A stretch of DNA of 38,143 nt from M3007 sp038249605 (GTDB taxonomy: Bacteria; Bacteroidota; Bacteroidia; Chitinophagales; Saprospiraceae), in NCBI GenBank assembly GCA_038249605.1, contig JBBSDH010000012.1:1-38143 (forward strand). Reading direction: 5' to 3'. The notes beneath the pieces were generated by a model. That model was given only the letters and a program-made list of their open reading frames with translations. It was not told where the DNA came from and ran no database searches. The position numbers were made by a program, and so were the translations under genes. Below are positions 1 through 9,800 of this stretch, in pieces. Numbering within the stretch: the stretch's first letter is position 1; every line of letters begins with the position of its first letter.

Positions 1-2031
1 GTTGTGTTTGAAGAAGAAAAACGTTTCGATCTCGTGGTACGGCTCGACACCCTCCGCCGCCGCGACCTTGCCGATGTACAAAACCTGCCCATTGCCACCT
101 CTGACGGACAGCTCATACCACTGTCCGAACTGGCAGATGTACGGTACCTGCCCGGGGCAGCACAAATCAGTCGCGACGATGCGCACCGCCGCATTGTGGT
201 GGGTGCCAACGTACGTGGGCGCGACGTTGAAAGCGCCATCGAAGAGGTTCAACAAGTGATGGAAAGCAAACTGAAACTCCCTACAGGATATTATGTGAGT
301 TACGGCGGACAATTTGAAAACCTTCAGGCGGCCAAGGCCAGGCTTTCCATTGCGGTCCCTGTTGCTTTGGCGCTCATTTTTGTACTGCTGTACTTTGCTT
401 TCAATTCCCTTAAATCCAGCATTTTGGTCTTTTCTGCCATTCCCATGTCGGCCATAGGTGGCGTCTTTGCCCTTTGGTTGCGCGACATGCCGTTTTCCAT
501 TTCAGCAGGAGTAGGCTTCATCGCACTTTTCGGCGTATCCGTTCTCAATGGCATCGTATTGATTTCCTATTTCAACCAGTTGGAAAAAGAAGGCGTGAAG
601 GATGTGTACGAACGCATCCGGCAAGGCGCAATGCTGCGTTTGAGGCCGGTGCTGATGACGGCAGCGGTGGCATCGCTGGGCTTTTTGCCCATGGCTTTGT
701 CGGGTGGCGCAGGCGCAGAAGTGCAACGTCCGCTGGCGACGGTGGTCATCGGCGGGTTGGTGACGTCCACCCTGCTTACCCTATTGGTTTTGCCGTTGTT
801 GTATGCCATTATGTTTGGAAACAAACGCCAGCGCGGTCGGGTAGCCACGTTGTTGCTGTTGCCCTTGCTGTGTATGCCTTTGGTTTCCCAATCGCAGCAG
901 CAGCTAACCGAGCAGGACGCCTTAAAGCTTGCCATGCAAAACCACCCGATGATCAAAGCCGCTGCATTTCAGGTGCAGCAACAGCGCACTTTGCAGGGCA
1001 CGGCGCGGCATTACGATCCAATGGAAATTTTCCACAACATTACGGCCGACCCAGATCTTGGCATGTTTGGTACCACGACCCTGGGCGCCGCCCAAACGTT
1101 CCCGGCACGGCGCATGACGAAAGCCATATCGGATTATTATGCTCGACGGGAAGCCCTTGCAGGAGCACAAAAAGTCTTGTCGGAACAGGAAATTACACGG
1201 CAGGTACGCGACATTTACCAACACCTTAGTTACCTGGAAAGCAAGGCGCAATTGATACGTCAGCTCGACAGCATGGTGCTTGTGCTCGCCGCCGCCGCCG
1301 ATGCGCGTTACCGAAACGGTGAGGCTGATTTGTCGGAAAAACTTTCTACCCAGGACAAAACGGCACAAGTTCGACTCGCCTTGGAAACTGTGGGTCATGA
1401 AATAAATTTCGATCAGGTGGTGCTTGGGCAATTGTTGGGATTGCCGGGTGCTGTAATTGCCGTAACGGAATCTTTCCAGCGTACATCGTTTTCGCTGGCC
1501 GATACTGCTTTGGTGCTCAATTCGGCGCGTTCACAAAGCAGTTTGAACAACATCGCGGTAGCAGGTGCTCAGGAAAGCGTGGAACAGGCCCGAAAGGCGC
1601 CCACGTTTTCGGCAGGCGCTTTTGCACAGGTTTTGGGCAACGGCGCTTTTTATCCGGGCTACCAGCTTGGCATGCAGGTACCCATCATTGGGAATAGCAG
1701 GCAAAAAGCCGTAGAAGCTGCAGCCTTGAACACCATGGCAGCCCGTGCCAGTCATGAAGAAGTGTTGCTTCAGCAACGTTCGGCTATGGCACATTTGCTG
1801 CACGAGCAGGAAAAATACGAAATCCAACTCGACTACTTCGAGCGTCAGGGCCGTACGCTGGCTGCCGAATTAAGGCGCACGGCGATGCTGAATTACCGCG
1901 AAGGCGAAATGGGCTACAACGATATGATGCGGTACTTCGAGCAATCGCTGAAACTGGAACTTGACCATCTGGAAAACCTATATGGGTTAAATCTTACGGT
2001 AATCGAGCTTAGGGCGCTGGTGGGAAGGTAA
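1..2031 (+). CDS. CzcA/CusA-family RND efflux pump, C-terminal part, fused to a TolC-like outer-membrane factor (5' truncated by window)
   Basis: The frame is open from base 1, so the start lies upstream. Codons 1-275 match the C-terminal half of heavy-metal RND pumps: the periplasmic stretch FDLVVRLDTLRRRDLADVQN, then several hydrophobic helices (for example around codons 117-135 and 140-160) and the last transmembrane bundle. Codons 281-299 form a second hydrophobic, signal-peptide-like segment, followed by a helical domain to the end (codons 300-676) typical of OEP/TolC outer-membrane factors. Bacteroidota commonly encode such pump-OMF fusions of roughly 1440 residues, so about half is outside the window. 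The role would be proton-driven export of divalent or monovalent metal ions across both membranes; the metal cannot be read from this half. The adaptor gene follows after 86 nt and is presumably co-transcribed. Confidence 0.93.
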   Translation, partial: VVFEEEKRFDLVVRLDTLRRRDLADVQNLPIATSDGQLIPLSELADVRYLPGAAQISRDDAHRRIVVGANVRGRDVESAIEEVQQVMESKLKLPTGYYVSYGGQFENLQAAKARLSIAVPVALALIFVLLYFAFNSLKSSILVFSAIPMSAIGGVFALWLRDMPFSISAGVGFIALFGVSVLNGIVLISYFNQLEKEGVKDVYERIRQGAMLRLRPVLMTAAVASLGFLPMALSGGAGAEVQRPLATVVIGGLVTSTLLTLLVLPLLYAIMFGNKRQRGRVATLLLLPLLCMPLVSQSQQQLTEQDALKLAMQNHPMIKAAAFQVQQQRTLQGTARHYDPMEIFHNITADPDLGMFGTTTLGAAQTFPARRMTKAISDYYARREALAGAQKVLSEQEITRQVRDIYQHLSYLESKAQLIRQLDSMVLVLAAAADARYRNGEADLSEKLSTQDKTAQVRLALETVGHEINFDQVVLGQLLGLPGAVIAVTESFQRTSFSLADTALVLNSARSQSSLNNIAVAGAQESVEQARKAPTFSAGAFAQVLGNGAFYPGYQLGMQVPIIGNSRQKAVEAAALNTMAARASHEEVLLQQRSAMAHLLHEQEKYEIQLDYFERQGRTLAAELRRTAMLNYREGEMGYNDMMRYFEQSLKLELDHLENLYGLNLTVIELRALVGR

Positions 2032-2035
2032 AAAA

Positions 2036-2063
2036 AGTCGATAGTCGACAGTCCGAAGTTGCG
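2036..2063. repeat. degenerate heptanucleotide tandem repeat (AGTCGAT type)
   Basis: Directly after the pump stop codon the sequence falls into 7-base steps: AGTCGAT (2036-2042), AGTCGAC (2043-2049), AGTCCGA (2050-2056) and a decayed AGTTGCG (2057-2063). It sits in the 86-nt gap between the pump and adaptor genes. Short on its own, it matters because two other loci in this window also have a 7-base period. Confidence 0.55.
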
Positions 2064-2117
2064 AGCGATTTTTGGGGAATGCATTTGTTTGAAAAAATTT
2101 GACAAAACAATAAAAAC

Positions 2118-3296
2118 ATGAAAATGTCCATCATAAAAAACGGAATTTACCTTGCTGTTGCACTGTTTTTTGCCGCTTGCGGCGGAAAAGAAAAGCCTTT
2201 GCCTGAAACTGTCGGAGAAACGCCGGAAACCGCTTTGGGAACAGTTTACATGACCAAGGCACAAATGGGACAGGCAGGTATACAGACCGGCACTTACACC
2301 AAGCGCCGTTTGACCGACGAGCTGCCGGTAAACGGTGAAATGTTGTTGAATAAGGAAAATACGGCATTGGTGAGCTCTTTCACCGATGGTGTACTAACCA
2401 ACCTGAGGGTCAGGACCAATCAGGTTGTACGTCGGGGCGAAGTGGTTGGAACCTTGTACAAACCCGACCTCGTGGATTTGCAGCAGCAATTTTTGGAAAA
2501 CCGCGACAAGTTGCAATACGCGCAATCGGAATACGACCGCTACAAAAACCTGCGCGACGCCGACGCTACAGCGGGTAAAAACTACAGCAAAGCCGAGGCT
2601 GAATTGCGCGCTGCAAAAACACTCGACCAGGTTTTGAGTTCGAAATTGAAACAATACCAAATTGATCCGACCACTTTGCGGGCCGATAAACTGCACACGG
2701 AAATCGCGCTTCGGGCACCCATAAGTGGTACGGTAACGCAGGTTATGGCCGGTTCGGGCACGGCCATGGGCGCCGGCTCAGCGGTTTGTGAGATCAGCGA
2801 TTTCAGTCAGTTACATCCGGTTTTGTATGTTTTTGAAAAGGATTTATCAAAAATTAAAATCGGCCAGAAGCTTACGGTCAGGTTCCCTTCCGAACCCAGC
2901 AAACCACATACGGCGCTCGTGTACGATGTGGAGCGAACGCTTGACCCTACCCGAAAATCGGTGCGGGTGCATGCACGTTTCGACAACAAAACGCCCGAAC
3001 ATGCCGTCGCAGGCGCTTTCCTCGATGCGCGTTTGCTGCTGGGCGGCGATGCAGAAACCAACGCCTTGCCCTCGGCTGCGGTGATCCGTGAGCAGGACGA
3101 GCACTACATTTTCATCCTGGAAAAAGAAGATTCAGAAGGTGCTTTTTTCCGCAAAGTCAAGGTGCGTACCGGTGGTTCGGATTCGAGTCATTTAGCGGTG
3201 TCGCCTGTGGAGGATCTTGCCAAGGATGCCCGTATTGTGGTGAAGGGCGCATATTATGTTTCGGCGCAGGGAGCAGGGATTGAAGTGGACGAGTGA
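2118..3296 (+). CDS. Efflux RND transporter periplasmic adaptor (CusB/CzcB type), lipoprotein
   Basis: This is a 392-residue membrane-fusion protein. It begins with a lipoprotein signal peptide whose lipobox FAAC places the acylated cysteine at residue 21, so the protein should be anchored in a membrane on the periplasmic side. The middle shows the usual order: a beta-barrel/lipoyl half around residues 75-115 (TNLRVRTNQVVRRGEVVGTL), a helical hairpin at about 120-180 (QQQFLENRDKLQYAQSEYDR), the second lipoyl half (ALRAPISGTVTQVMAGSG) and a beta-barrel/membrane-proximal domain to the end. It follows the pump-OMF fusion and would bridge the RND and outer-membrane parts. No histidine- or methionine-rich metal-binding extension is visible, so the substrate is open. 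ATG AAA ATG is the start; the second ATG two codons on cannot be excluded. Confidence 0.92.
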   Translation: MKMSIIKNGIYLAVALFFAACGGKEKPLPETVGETPETALGTVYMTKAQMGQAGIQTGTYTKRRLTDELPVNGEMLLNKENTALVSSFTDGVLTNLRVRTNQVVRRGEVVGTLYKPDLVDLQQQFLENRDKLQYAQSEYDRYKNLRDADATAGKNYSKAEAELRAAKTLDQVLSSKLKQYQIDPTTLRADKLHTEIALRAPISGTVTQVMAGSGTAMGAGSAVCEISDFSQLHPVLYVFEKDLSKIKIGQKLTVRFPSEPSKPHTALVYDVERTLDPTRKSVRVHARFDNKTPEHAVAGAFLDARLLLGGDAETNALPSAAVIREQDEHYIFILEKEDSEGAFFRKVKVRTGGSDSSHLAVSPVEDLAKDARIVVKGAYYVSAQGAGIEVDE

Positions 3297-3330
3297 GGGC
3301 TTCTAAGAGGTGCACAAGCTCTAAAAGTAG

Positions 3331-3369
3331 ACGCCCCAACGCATAGGACCATTGGTTTGCGTTGGGCGT
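3331..3369 (+). terminator. hairpin after the efflux operon, possible terminator
   Basis: The arms 3331-3343 and 3358-3369 pair over 12 bp with one bulged C (ACGCCCCAACGCA against TGCGTTGGGCGT), loop 14 nt, 34 nt after the adaptor stop. No T-run follows, so it may be an mRNA 3'-end stabiliser or a factor-dependent site rather than an intrinsic terminator. Confidence 0.4.
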
Positions 3370-3392
3370 AAACTGGAAATTATCAGGAAGAA

Positions 3393-3527
3393 CTACTTCG
3401 GATAACCAGCCTGGATCCAGCAGTTGATGCTGTCGCGGGCCGCTTGTGGCATACTACCGCCTTGAGGCATGGTTCTATTGATTACAACCTCTTCCAGAAA
3501 ATGGCCTTCATCGAGGTGCGATTTCAT
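3393..3527 (-). pseudogene. remnant: C-terminal tail of a c-type-cytochrome-like domain protein
   Basis: Read on the minus strand, 44 codons from the ATG at 3527 to TAG at 3393 give a sequence containing HLDEGHFLEEVVINRTMPQG and DSINCWIQAGYPK. The pattern 'L..VV..R.MP.GG......I.CWI.AG.P' is the usual C-terminal end of the cytochrome-c-like domains of Bacteroidota, in which MPxGG carries the axial methionine and the protein ends after WIxxGxPxN. No CxxCH haem motif or upstream body exists in frame: the frame hits a stop within the hairpin at 3550-3578. I read it as the leftover end of a deleted gene. It could also be a short functional ORF, which I consider less likely. Confidence 0.5.
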
Positions 3528-3536
3528 GCCAGCTAA

Positions 3537-3578
3537 TTTAAAAAACAAAAATCATCCCGAATACCATTCGGGATGATT
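3537..3578 (-). terminator. intrinsic terminator of the minus-strand gene at 3638-4072
   Basis: A perfect 13-bp stem (3550-3562 with 3566-3578, loop ACC) is followed on the minus strand by a T-rich tract (TTTTGTTTTTT, bases 3549 down to 3539). It begins 60 nt past the stop codon of the small secreted protein. Confidence 0.8.
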
Positions 3579-3637
3579 CATGATTAATGAATGATTTTAG
3601 CGAAGTAGAAGCGGTTTGAACCTGAAGCGTGTAAAGA

Positions 3638-4072
3638 TCAATTGCTGTTAACCTTCACTGCGGCTGTAAGGGCTTCGATTTCCGTGAGTTTTATTTTGAT
3701 GCCTTCGGGCACGTAAACGACATAAGATAATTCTTCTCTTAAAACCTCACCCTTGATGCGTACTTGCTTTTGCAGGTTGGGCGCCGTGATCACCAACATG
3801 TCGTCGGTGGGTTTGGAAACGAGATTGTAACGGCCTACGTTGGCAAGTTCGTTCAGCAACGCGGTATTGCCTGATGCCAGGCCCACCGTGATTTCGATAC
3901 GGATGTAGGCGTTGTTCCAAACTTTCAAATCAACGGCACCGGGAAGCTCCAAAGCAACTTGTGATTTGCTTTCCGTGTTGAAGGATTTGGAAAAAGTTTT
4001 CTCTGCCGACTGGGCTGTTGAAAGCAGCGGTGTGGCAAGGAGGAGTACGAGTGTAAGATGGCGTGTTGTCAT
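3638..4072 (-). CDS. small secreted protein of unknown function
   Basis: The product is 144 residues counting from the ATG at 4072. That start is chosen because GGGAGG lies 6 nt before it and because it opens straight into a signal peptide (MTTRHLTLVLLLATPLLSTA, cleavage likely before QSAEK). An ATG at 4099 would add nine charged residues in front. The mature part is beta-strand-like (FNTESKSQVALELPGAVDLK, IRIEITVGLASGN, LVITAPNLQKQVRIKGEVL, YVVYVPEGIKIKL), resembling the start of adhesin-like beta-helix families such as DUF4097, but it is too short for a firm family call. It is transcribed divergently from the PhoD-like gene and ends in a clear terminator, so it is probably a single-gene unit. 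Function unknown. Confidence 0.75.
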   Translation of the reverse strand: MTTRHLTLVLLLATPLLSTAQSAEKTFSKSFNTESKSQVALELPGAVDLKVWNNAYIRIEITVGLASGNTALLNELANVGRYNLVSKPTDDMLVITAPNLQKQVRIKGEVLREELSYVVYVPEGIKIKLTEIEALTAAVKVNSN

Positions 4073-4408
4073 GGCGACCTCCCTTTTTTGGTTTCTCAAA
4101 ATAAAGGTTATTTTTTCGAATAAGCAAGCATTTTCAAGAATTTAATTTTAATTTTTTGTTAAAACGACATTTTTTGCATTGGTTAAACAACATTTGGCCG
4201 AACTGAAATAAAGGATTCTGAACAATGGCCTAACCTTAACCTAATGGATTTTATTTTTTTCATAAATCCATAAAACATTGGTAACAAAACTTTTAAAGAA
4301 ATTCTTTCCAACCCATGAAGCAACAAGGCCCAAGAAAAGAACTGCAAATGGCGGGTTGGGCAAGTGCCGATTTGATGTACCTTAGCAGGGAAAAAACAAC
4401 CTGTTGCT
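4073..4408. promoter_or_regulatory. AT-rich divergent intergenic region
   Basis: This 336-bp spacer between two divergent gene starts must hold both promoters. It is strikingly AT-rich around 4120-4300. I could not find a clean TAnnTTTG element at a sensible distance from either start, nor a convincing operator palindrome. The open frame at 4315-4563 overlaps the PhoD-like start in another frame and looks like chance. Confidence 0.4.
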
Positions 4409-5755
4409 ATGCGTCTTCAAGACCTATGTTTTACCTTCTTAATGGGCACGGTTCTGTTGTTTCCGGCTTTGGCGCTGGCACAACACAAAAATTTACAATC
4501 GGGTCCCATGGTTGGATACACCGACATGATGGAGGTATTGCTTTGGGTACAAACCAAAAGTGAGGCAACCGTTGCCTTTGAGTACTGGGAAAAAACAGCT
4601 CCCAAAAACGTTTTCAAAACAGATTTTACACGTACCGAAAAGGGATCGGGTTATACGGCCAAGTGCATTGCAGATAAGGTCTTGCCTGGCCGCGACTACC
4701 AATACCGACTGCTGATCGACAACAAACAGGTGACTTTGTCTTATCCGACGGCATTCAAAACCCAAACGCTTTGGCAGTGGCGCACCGATCCGCCTGCTTT
4801 CAGCATGGCGACTGGAAGCTGCGCATACACCAACGACGAACCTTTCGACCGCCCCGGCAAACCCTACGGCTCCGAAAGCCAGATATTTACCGCCATCCAT
4901 GCCAAAAAGCCCGATGTCATGCTGTGGCTCGGCGATAATGTGTACCTGCGCGAAGTCGACTGGTTTACGAAAACAGGTATGCTCTATCGGTACACCCAAG
5001 CACGTTCCCAACCCGAACTGCAGCCGCTTTTGGCATCCACCAGCCATTATGCCATTTGGGACGACCACGATTTCGGCACAAACGATTCCGACGGCACGTT
5101 TGTGCACAAAGAAAAGGCACAAGAGGTTTTTGAAAATTTTTGGGGAAACCCTACGTTTGGCCTCAACAAGGAGGGTATAACTACTTTTTTCCAATATGCC
5201 GATGTGGAGTATTTCCTGCTTGACGACCGGTACTTCCGCACCGCCAACAGGTGCGAAAGTTGCCCGGAGCGCACCATGTTGGGCAAAGAACAACTCGAAT
5301 GGCTGAAAGGCGCACTGGCTGCCAGTTATGCGCCGTTTAAGATAATTGCCTGCGGCGGGCAAGTGCTCACCACCAACAAAGCCGCAGAAACGTACATCAA
5401 TTTATATCCCGACGAACGCGACAGCATCTTGGCCCACATCGAAAGGGAAGACATCACAGGCGTCATTTTTCTTACCGGCGACCGACATTTCAGCGAACTT
5501 AGTGCCATGCAAAACAAACGTGGCAACTGGGTGTACGACCTCACGGTTTCGCCTTTGTCGGCCGGCGCATATACCTCGGCGGCAGAAACGACGAATGACC
5601 ACCGTGTGCCGGGAACCCTCGTGGCACAACATAATTTTGCGATGCTCAACTTCAGCGGTCCGCGCAAAAGCCGGGAAATGAAAATGGAGCTTTTCGACAG
5701 CAATGGCAACCCGTTGTGGACCCGCACCATCGGGCCCGACGGCACTTTAAAATAA
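4409..5755 (+). CDS. PhoD-like (alkaline phosphatase D family) exported metallophosphatase
   Basis: The 448-residue protein has a signal peptide (FLMGTVLLFPALALAQ, cleavage near residue 24), an Ig/FN-like N-terminal domain (about 30-125) and a metallophosphatase domain with the family's landmarks in order: GSCAY at 136-140, WLGDNVY at 173-179, YAIWDDHDFG at 214-223, LLDDRYFR and LTGDRHFSEL at 355-364. The Asp, Asn and His residues in these motifs are the expected metal ligands. PhoD-family enzymes hydrolyse phosphomonoesters and/or phosphodiesters outside the cytoplasm; the substrate here is not deducible. There is no Tat twin-arginine motif in the signal, unlike Bacillus PhoD, which suggests Sec export. 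gpsA follows after only 6 nt, indicating co-transcription. Confidence 0.88.
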   Translation: MRLQDLCFTFLMGTVLLFPALALAQHKNLQSGPMVGYTDMMEVLLWVQTKSEATVAFEYWEKTAPKNVFKTDFTRTEKGSGYTAKCIADKVLPGRDYQYRLLIDNKQVTLSYPTAFKTQTLWQWRTDPPAFSMATGSCAYTNDEPFDRPGKPYGSESQIFTAIHAKKPDVMLWLGDNVYLREVDWFTKTGMLYRYTQARSQPELQPLLASTSHYAIWDDHDFGTNDSDGTFVHKEKAQEVFENFWGNPTFGLNKEGITTFFQYADVEYFLLDDRYFRTANRCESCPERTMLGKEQLEWLKGALAASYAPFKIIACGGQVLTTNKAAETYINLYPDERDSILAHIEREDITGVIFLTGDRHFSELSAMQNKRGNWVYDLTVSPLSAGAYTSAAETTNDHRVPGTLVAQHNFAMLNFSGPRKSREMKMELFDSNGNPLWTRTIGPDGTLK

Positions 5756-5761
5756 ACAAAA

Positions 5762-6811
5762 ATGTCTGCAAATAAACAGCCAGTAGGTGTGGTAGGATCC
5801 GGTAGTTTTGGTACCGCAATAGCCAATTTGCTGGCTTACAACACCGATGTGATGCTTTTCAGCCGCAAACCTGAAACCGTGGAAGCGATCAACGCCGGCC
5901 ACAAACACATGGGCATAAGGTTGTCGCCAAGGGTGCGTGCCACCTCGGATCTTGAGGAGCTCGCTTCAAAGTGCTCGCTGTTGTTGCCTGTGGTGCCATC
6001 TACCAGTTTCCGTCGCATGATTCAGGCCATGGCGCCTTACCTGCGGCCACACCACCTCATCATCCACGGCACCAAGGGTTTCGACCTGCACGGTGTGGAA
6101 GAGGAAGAACTCAGCAACCCCAACCTGGTGCTTACGCGGGAGCATGTGCGCACGATGAGCGAAGTGGTGTTGGAAGAAACCAGCGTGGTGCGTGTGGGAT
6201 GCCTTTCGGGCCCCAACCTCGCAGCAGAGATCATAGCCGGTCAGCCCGCAGCTACTTTGGTGGGCAGCCGTTTCCGCGAAGTGATCCAGGCCGGCCAAAC
6301 CGCCCTGAACAGCCAGCAGTTTCACGTTTTTGGCTCTTACGATATTCTCGGCGCCGAGTTGGCAGGCGCCTTGAAAAACATTGTGGCACTGGGTTCGGGC
6401 ATCCTTGGTGGTTTGGGCCTTGGAAGAAACATCCAGGGTTTGCTCATTGCGCGCGGACTGGCGGAAATGGTGTATTTTGGCAAATCGTTGGGCGCTTCGA
6501 GCCAGGCCTTCATCGGTGTGGCGGGTATTGGCGACCTGGTGGCTACGTCCACCAGTACCAACAGCCGAAACTACACGTTCGGCACCCGTTTGGCCAAAGG
6601 TGAAACGGTCGAACAGATCCGCGAGAACATGCCCGAGCTTGCCGAAGGTGTGCGCACCTTGCGCATAGCCCACCAGCTTGCCCGCGAATACAAATTGCAC
6701 GTACCCATCACCGATATGTTGTATGCGGTGGTGTTCGAGCGTTTCTCGGTGGAAAAAGCCATGGAATATCTCATGACTTATCCTTATGCCGTGGACGTGG
6801 ATTTTCTTTAA
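5762..6811 (+). CDS. gpsA: NAD(P)H-dependent glycerol-3-phosphate dehydrogenase
   Basis: This 349-residue cytoplasmic enzyme reduces dihydroxyacetone phosphate to sn-glycerol 3-phosphate, the backbone for phospholipid synthesis. The Rossmann nucleotide motif GSGSFGTAIANLL is at residues 12-24; HGTKGF, LSGPNLAAEI (substrate/cofactor domain), ALKNIVALGSGILGGLGLG with the catalytic lysine at 205, and GIGDLVATSTSTNSRNYTFG follow in the family order, and the length is normal. It starts 6 nt after the PhoD-like phosphatase stop, so the two are probably one transcript. Pairing of an exported phosphatase with gpsA may simply be chance. The next gene begins 36 nt downstream. Confidence 0.96.
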   Translation: MSANKQPVGVVGSGSFGTAIANLLAYNTDVMLFSRKPETVEAINAGHKHMGIRLSPRVRATSDLEELASKCSLLLPVVPSTSFRRMIQAMAPYLRPHHLIIHGTKGFDLHGVEEEELSNPNLVLTREHVRTMSEVVLEETSVVRVGCLSGPNLAAEIIAGQPAATLVGSRFREVIQAGQTALNSQQFHVFGSYDILGAELAGALKNIVALGSGILGGLGLGRNIQGLLIARGLAEMVYFGKSLGASSQAFIGVAGIGDLVATSTSTNSRNYTFGTRLAKGETVEQIRENMPELAEGVRTLRIAHQLAREYKLHVPITDMLYAVVFERFSVEKAMEYLMTYPYAVDVDFL

Positions 6812-6847
6812 TGTTGCGGACCGGCCGCAAACAACCCAAGCATCAAC

Positions 6848-9800
6848 ATGCGTTTTTGTCTTGCTTTTTTGTGCCTGCTACCCTTGTTCCTGTGCGCACA
6901 ACCTGCCGCTGAAATGCGGCGCAGGTATGAGCCTACTGTTGAATTTTTAAATTTCAAGGGCGATCATTGTTTTGAAATTACCCGTAAGGAAGCCGACAGG
7001 GCGTTCAACTTGCGGTACTGGGAAGATGCTTCGCTGCTTTACAGGGCCGCCAAAAACTGCAGCGACGCCAGCCAGGCTCTACGGCTGGAACTAAACAAAA
7101 GCATCGAATTGTGCCGAACCAACGCCGAAAATGCTTTGCGGCAAAAAGAGCTCGAAGCGCGTATGCAGGCCCGGCAAGCACAAGCTGACAAACTCGCCAA
7201 CGACGCACAAACACTGTTGCGCAATTTCGACCGCTCTACTGCTTTTCGTCTGGCCGATTTTGCCAACTCTTATGTTGCCCCTCCCGGAAGCGACGGCAAC
7301 CCCGAATGCAGGCAGGCCATTCTCGATGCTTGGAACTACGTACCCTACCTTCAATCCGGCCTCAGTTCCGAATACGCCGATCTTCAGGTACCTTTTTGTT
7401 TTGAACTTACCGACAACCTGGGTGAAAATGTAATGGTTCGCTTTGCTGTACGCAAAGACACCTTGGTTTTGTATGCGTTCATTCCCGAAAAACACCTGCT
7501 TTACACCTGGAAAACAGAGGCATTTATTCCGGAAATACCTTTGGTGCTGGACAAAGATTTCCTCAGCATGGATGTGCTCAACGACCATGAAACACTGCTT
7601 TTTAGCACCAAAAATGGTTTTGTTTTTTGGCGCAGCATGTTGGAAAGCCGCTCCGTAACTGCTTCAGAAAACGCTCTTTATTACCATGATCAACATACCA
7701 AACGCTTCTACTTTTACGAAAGGAATGAAGGTGAAATTCGCTATGTTGATTTGTCAGACGATTCCTTTTCCAACCTCAAATACCAGCAACAACAACAGCA
7801 AAACCAACGAAGCGACAAAAACCGTGCTTCGGAAGTATTGTACCACTCCATCCATGATAGCCTTGGACTGGTAAGTTTTTCCATGGGCGTAAGTGAAATG
7901 TGGATGGCCTTTCCCAAAGGACTTTTCATCGTTTCTACAACGGATGATTCGAAGCCCACAAGGTTTCTTCGGTTTTCATCCCCTATTTATGGTTATGGTG
8001 TTAACCACATGTTCCTGGAGCCAAACCTCCAGAGTCTGGTTGTAGCCAATGATTCGATTACCTACTTTTTTTACGTTTCGGATACGGCAAGCACCCTTCC
8101 GGGACCACGGAACTGGTCGCTGACCCGGCTGCTGTCTCACACACCTATGGGTACCATAATAGCATCCAAAAGCAGTAGTCAAGGCGCCCAACAGTTGTAC
8201 ATCCAAGACAAGGCCGACGGTAGTTTTCTTCAGACTGCATGGATCAATGAAATGGAGGAATTTGTGGAGGACCGCGGCGATTTTTCCCCCGGGGACCAAT
8301 GGTTTGCTTCCCCTACTTACTTAGGCAAGGTAAAATTGTGGCATTTGTTCAAGGAAGAAGGCGTTACAATTTTGCCCTATCTTGTTTCCAAGGACGGTGG
8401 TATTGCTTTTTCTCCCCAAGGAACGTATTATGGCGCTTTGTTCAAGGACAGCATGCATGTATTTCCTACCCTCAACAGCGAACAATCTGCATGGGAAGCT
8501 CCTGCTTATCCAGAAAGTAATTTTGTGGCTTTGAGCGAACAATGGGCTGCATGGCAATGGTCGGAAGAAACTGTTGCTGTTCGCCGCATCGACGGCAACA
8601 AAGTCTGGAAGTTTCAGCGACAATCATGGGAAACCAACTCGGCGTTTGCTTTCAGCTCCGACAATAAAATGGTGGCTTATTCGCGTAGCGATTCTGTACT
8701 TGGTTATGCACTCGAAAGTGGCCGTCGCTTGTTTGCACAAACCTTTGAAGGCGCCATTAGACAATTGGTTTTTGTTCCACAAAGTAAAAGTCTGCTGGTG
8801 GTGCATGACCGTTCCGAAAGTGCTTTGGGCAGCGATTTTGCCGTGAAATTATGGCATACCGATAGGCCGCAACAACCTGTGGTTTTCAGGGTTCCACAAT
8901 ATGAAATCATGCGTGTGGCGCTCAGTGGTTCGGGCGATTGGGTAGCATTCAGCAACAACCAGGATGTGCGCATTTACCATGCCGGCAAGCCGTCGGAAGA
9001 ACTGGTAAAAATCAGGGCATACAAAGGCCATGAAATCACTGCACTCCGCTTTGTGCCCGGGCGTGATGTGATTGCCGCAGGCTATGTTAATGGCGAAGTG
9101 GTACTTTGGGATGTTCAAACCGGGCGTCTTTTAAACAAAATTTCACCCTACGATATCTACGGGCGTTCGGTTTCGGGCATGTATTTTCCGGAAAACGAGC
9201 AAAAAATGATCCAGCATTATTCCAGTTCCACACCGGTTTCAGACGGATTCATCGATTATCGGACAGGTACTTACGTCACAAGAAGCGTAGACCCCGCAAC
9301 CATGCGCGAGCGACTGATTACGCCAAACATGCAATTGGTGAGTTTTTCGGCCGACCAGATCCGTGATTACGAACTGGAACCGATGCTGCAATATCCTGGA
9401 AATTTTGAACGCCTTGCTCAGTCTGGTGATTTGCCGCTTATACGTTCCTTTTTCAATTATTATGTGTACGAAACATTCAACAGCAACAACGTGGAACGGG
9501 TTGAGGCGTATTGCAACCGGGCCGCTGTATTGTACAAATCGCTTAATCCGGCATCACAGGAAGCCTTGCAAACCAGCATGGTTGATATGCACCTCAATTT
9601 GGGCTGGAAATTACTTCTAAACCACAAATCCAAAGAAGCAGAGGCAGTGGCCCGCGATCTGCGTTTGGTATTCGGCGAATCGCAGGGCGCCACCCTGATG
9701 GATGCCCATGGCGCCATTTTGAACAACGAATGCAGCCCGGCGCTTCGGAAATATGCCGATTGGATCATCAGTGGTTATGCCTCCTATTATGAAACACTCT

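Noticed and set aside
4315..4563. 82-codon plus-strand ORF ahead of the PhoD-like gene
   Set aside because: It overlaps the signal peptide of the PhoD-like protein in another frame and has no recognisable composition or domain.
6814..6830. Small hairpin between gpsA and the propeller protein gene
   Set aside because: The stem is only 6 bp (TTGCGG with CCGCAA) with no T-run, in a 36-nt gap; not enough to call a terminator.
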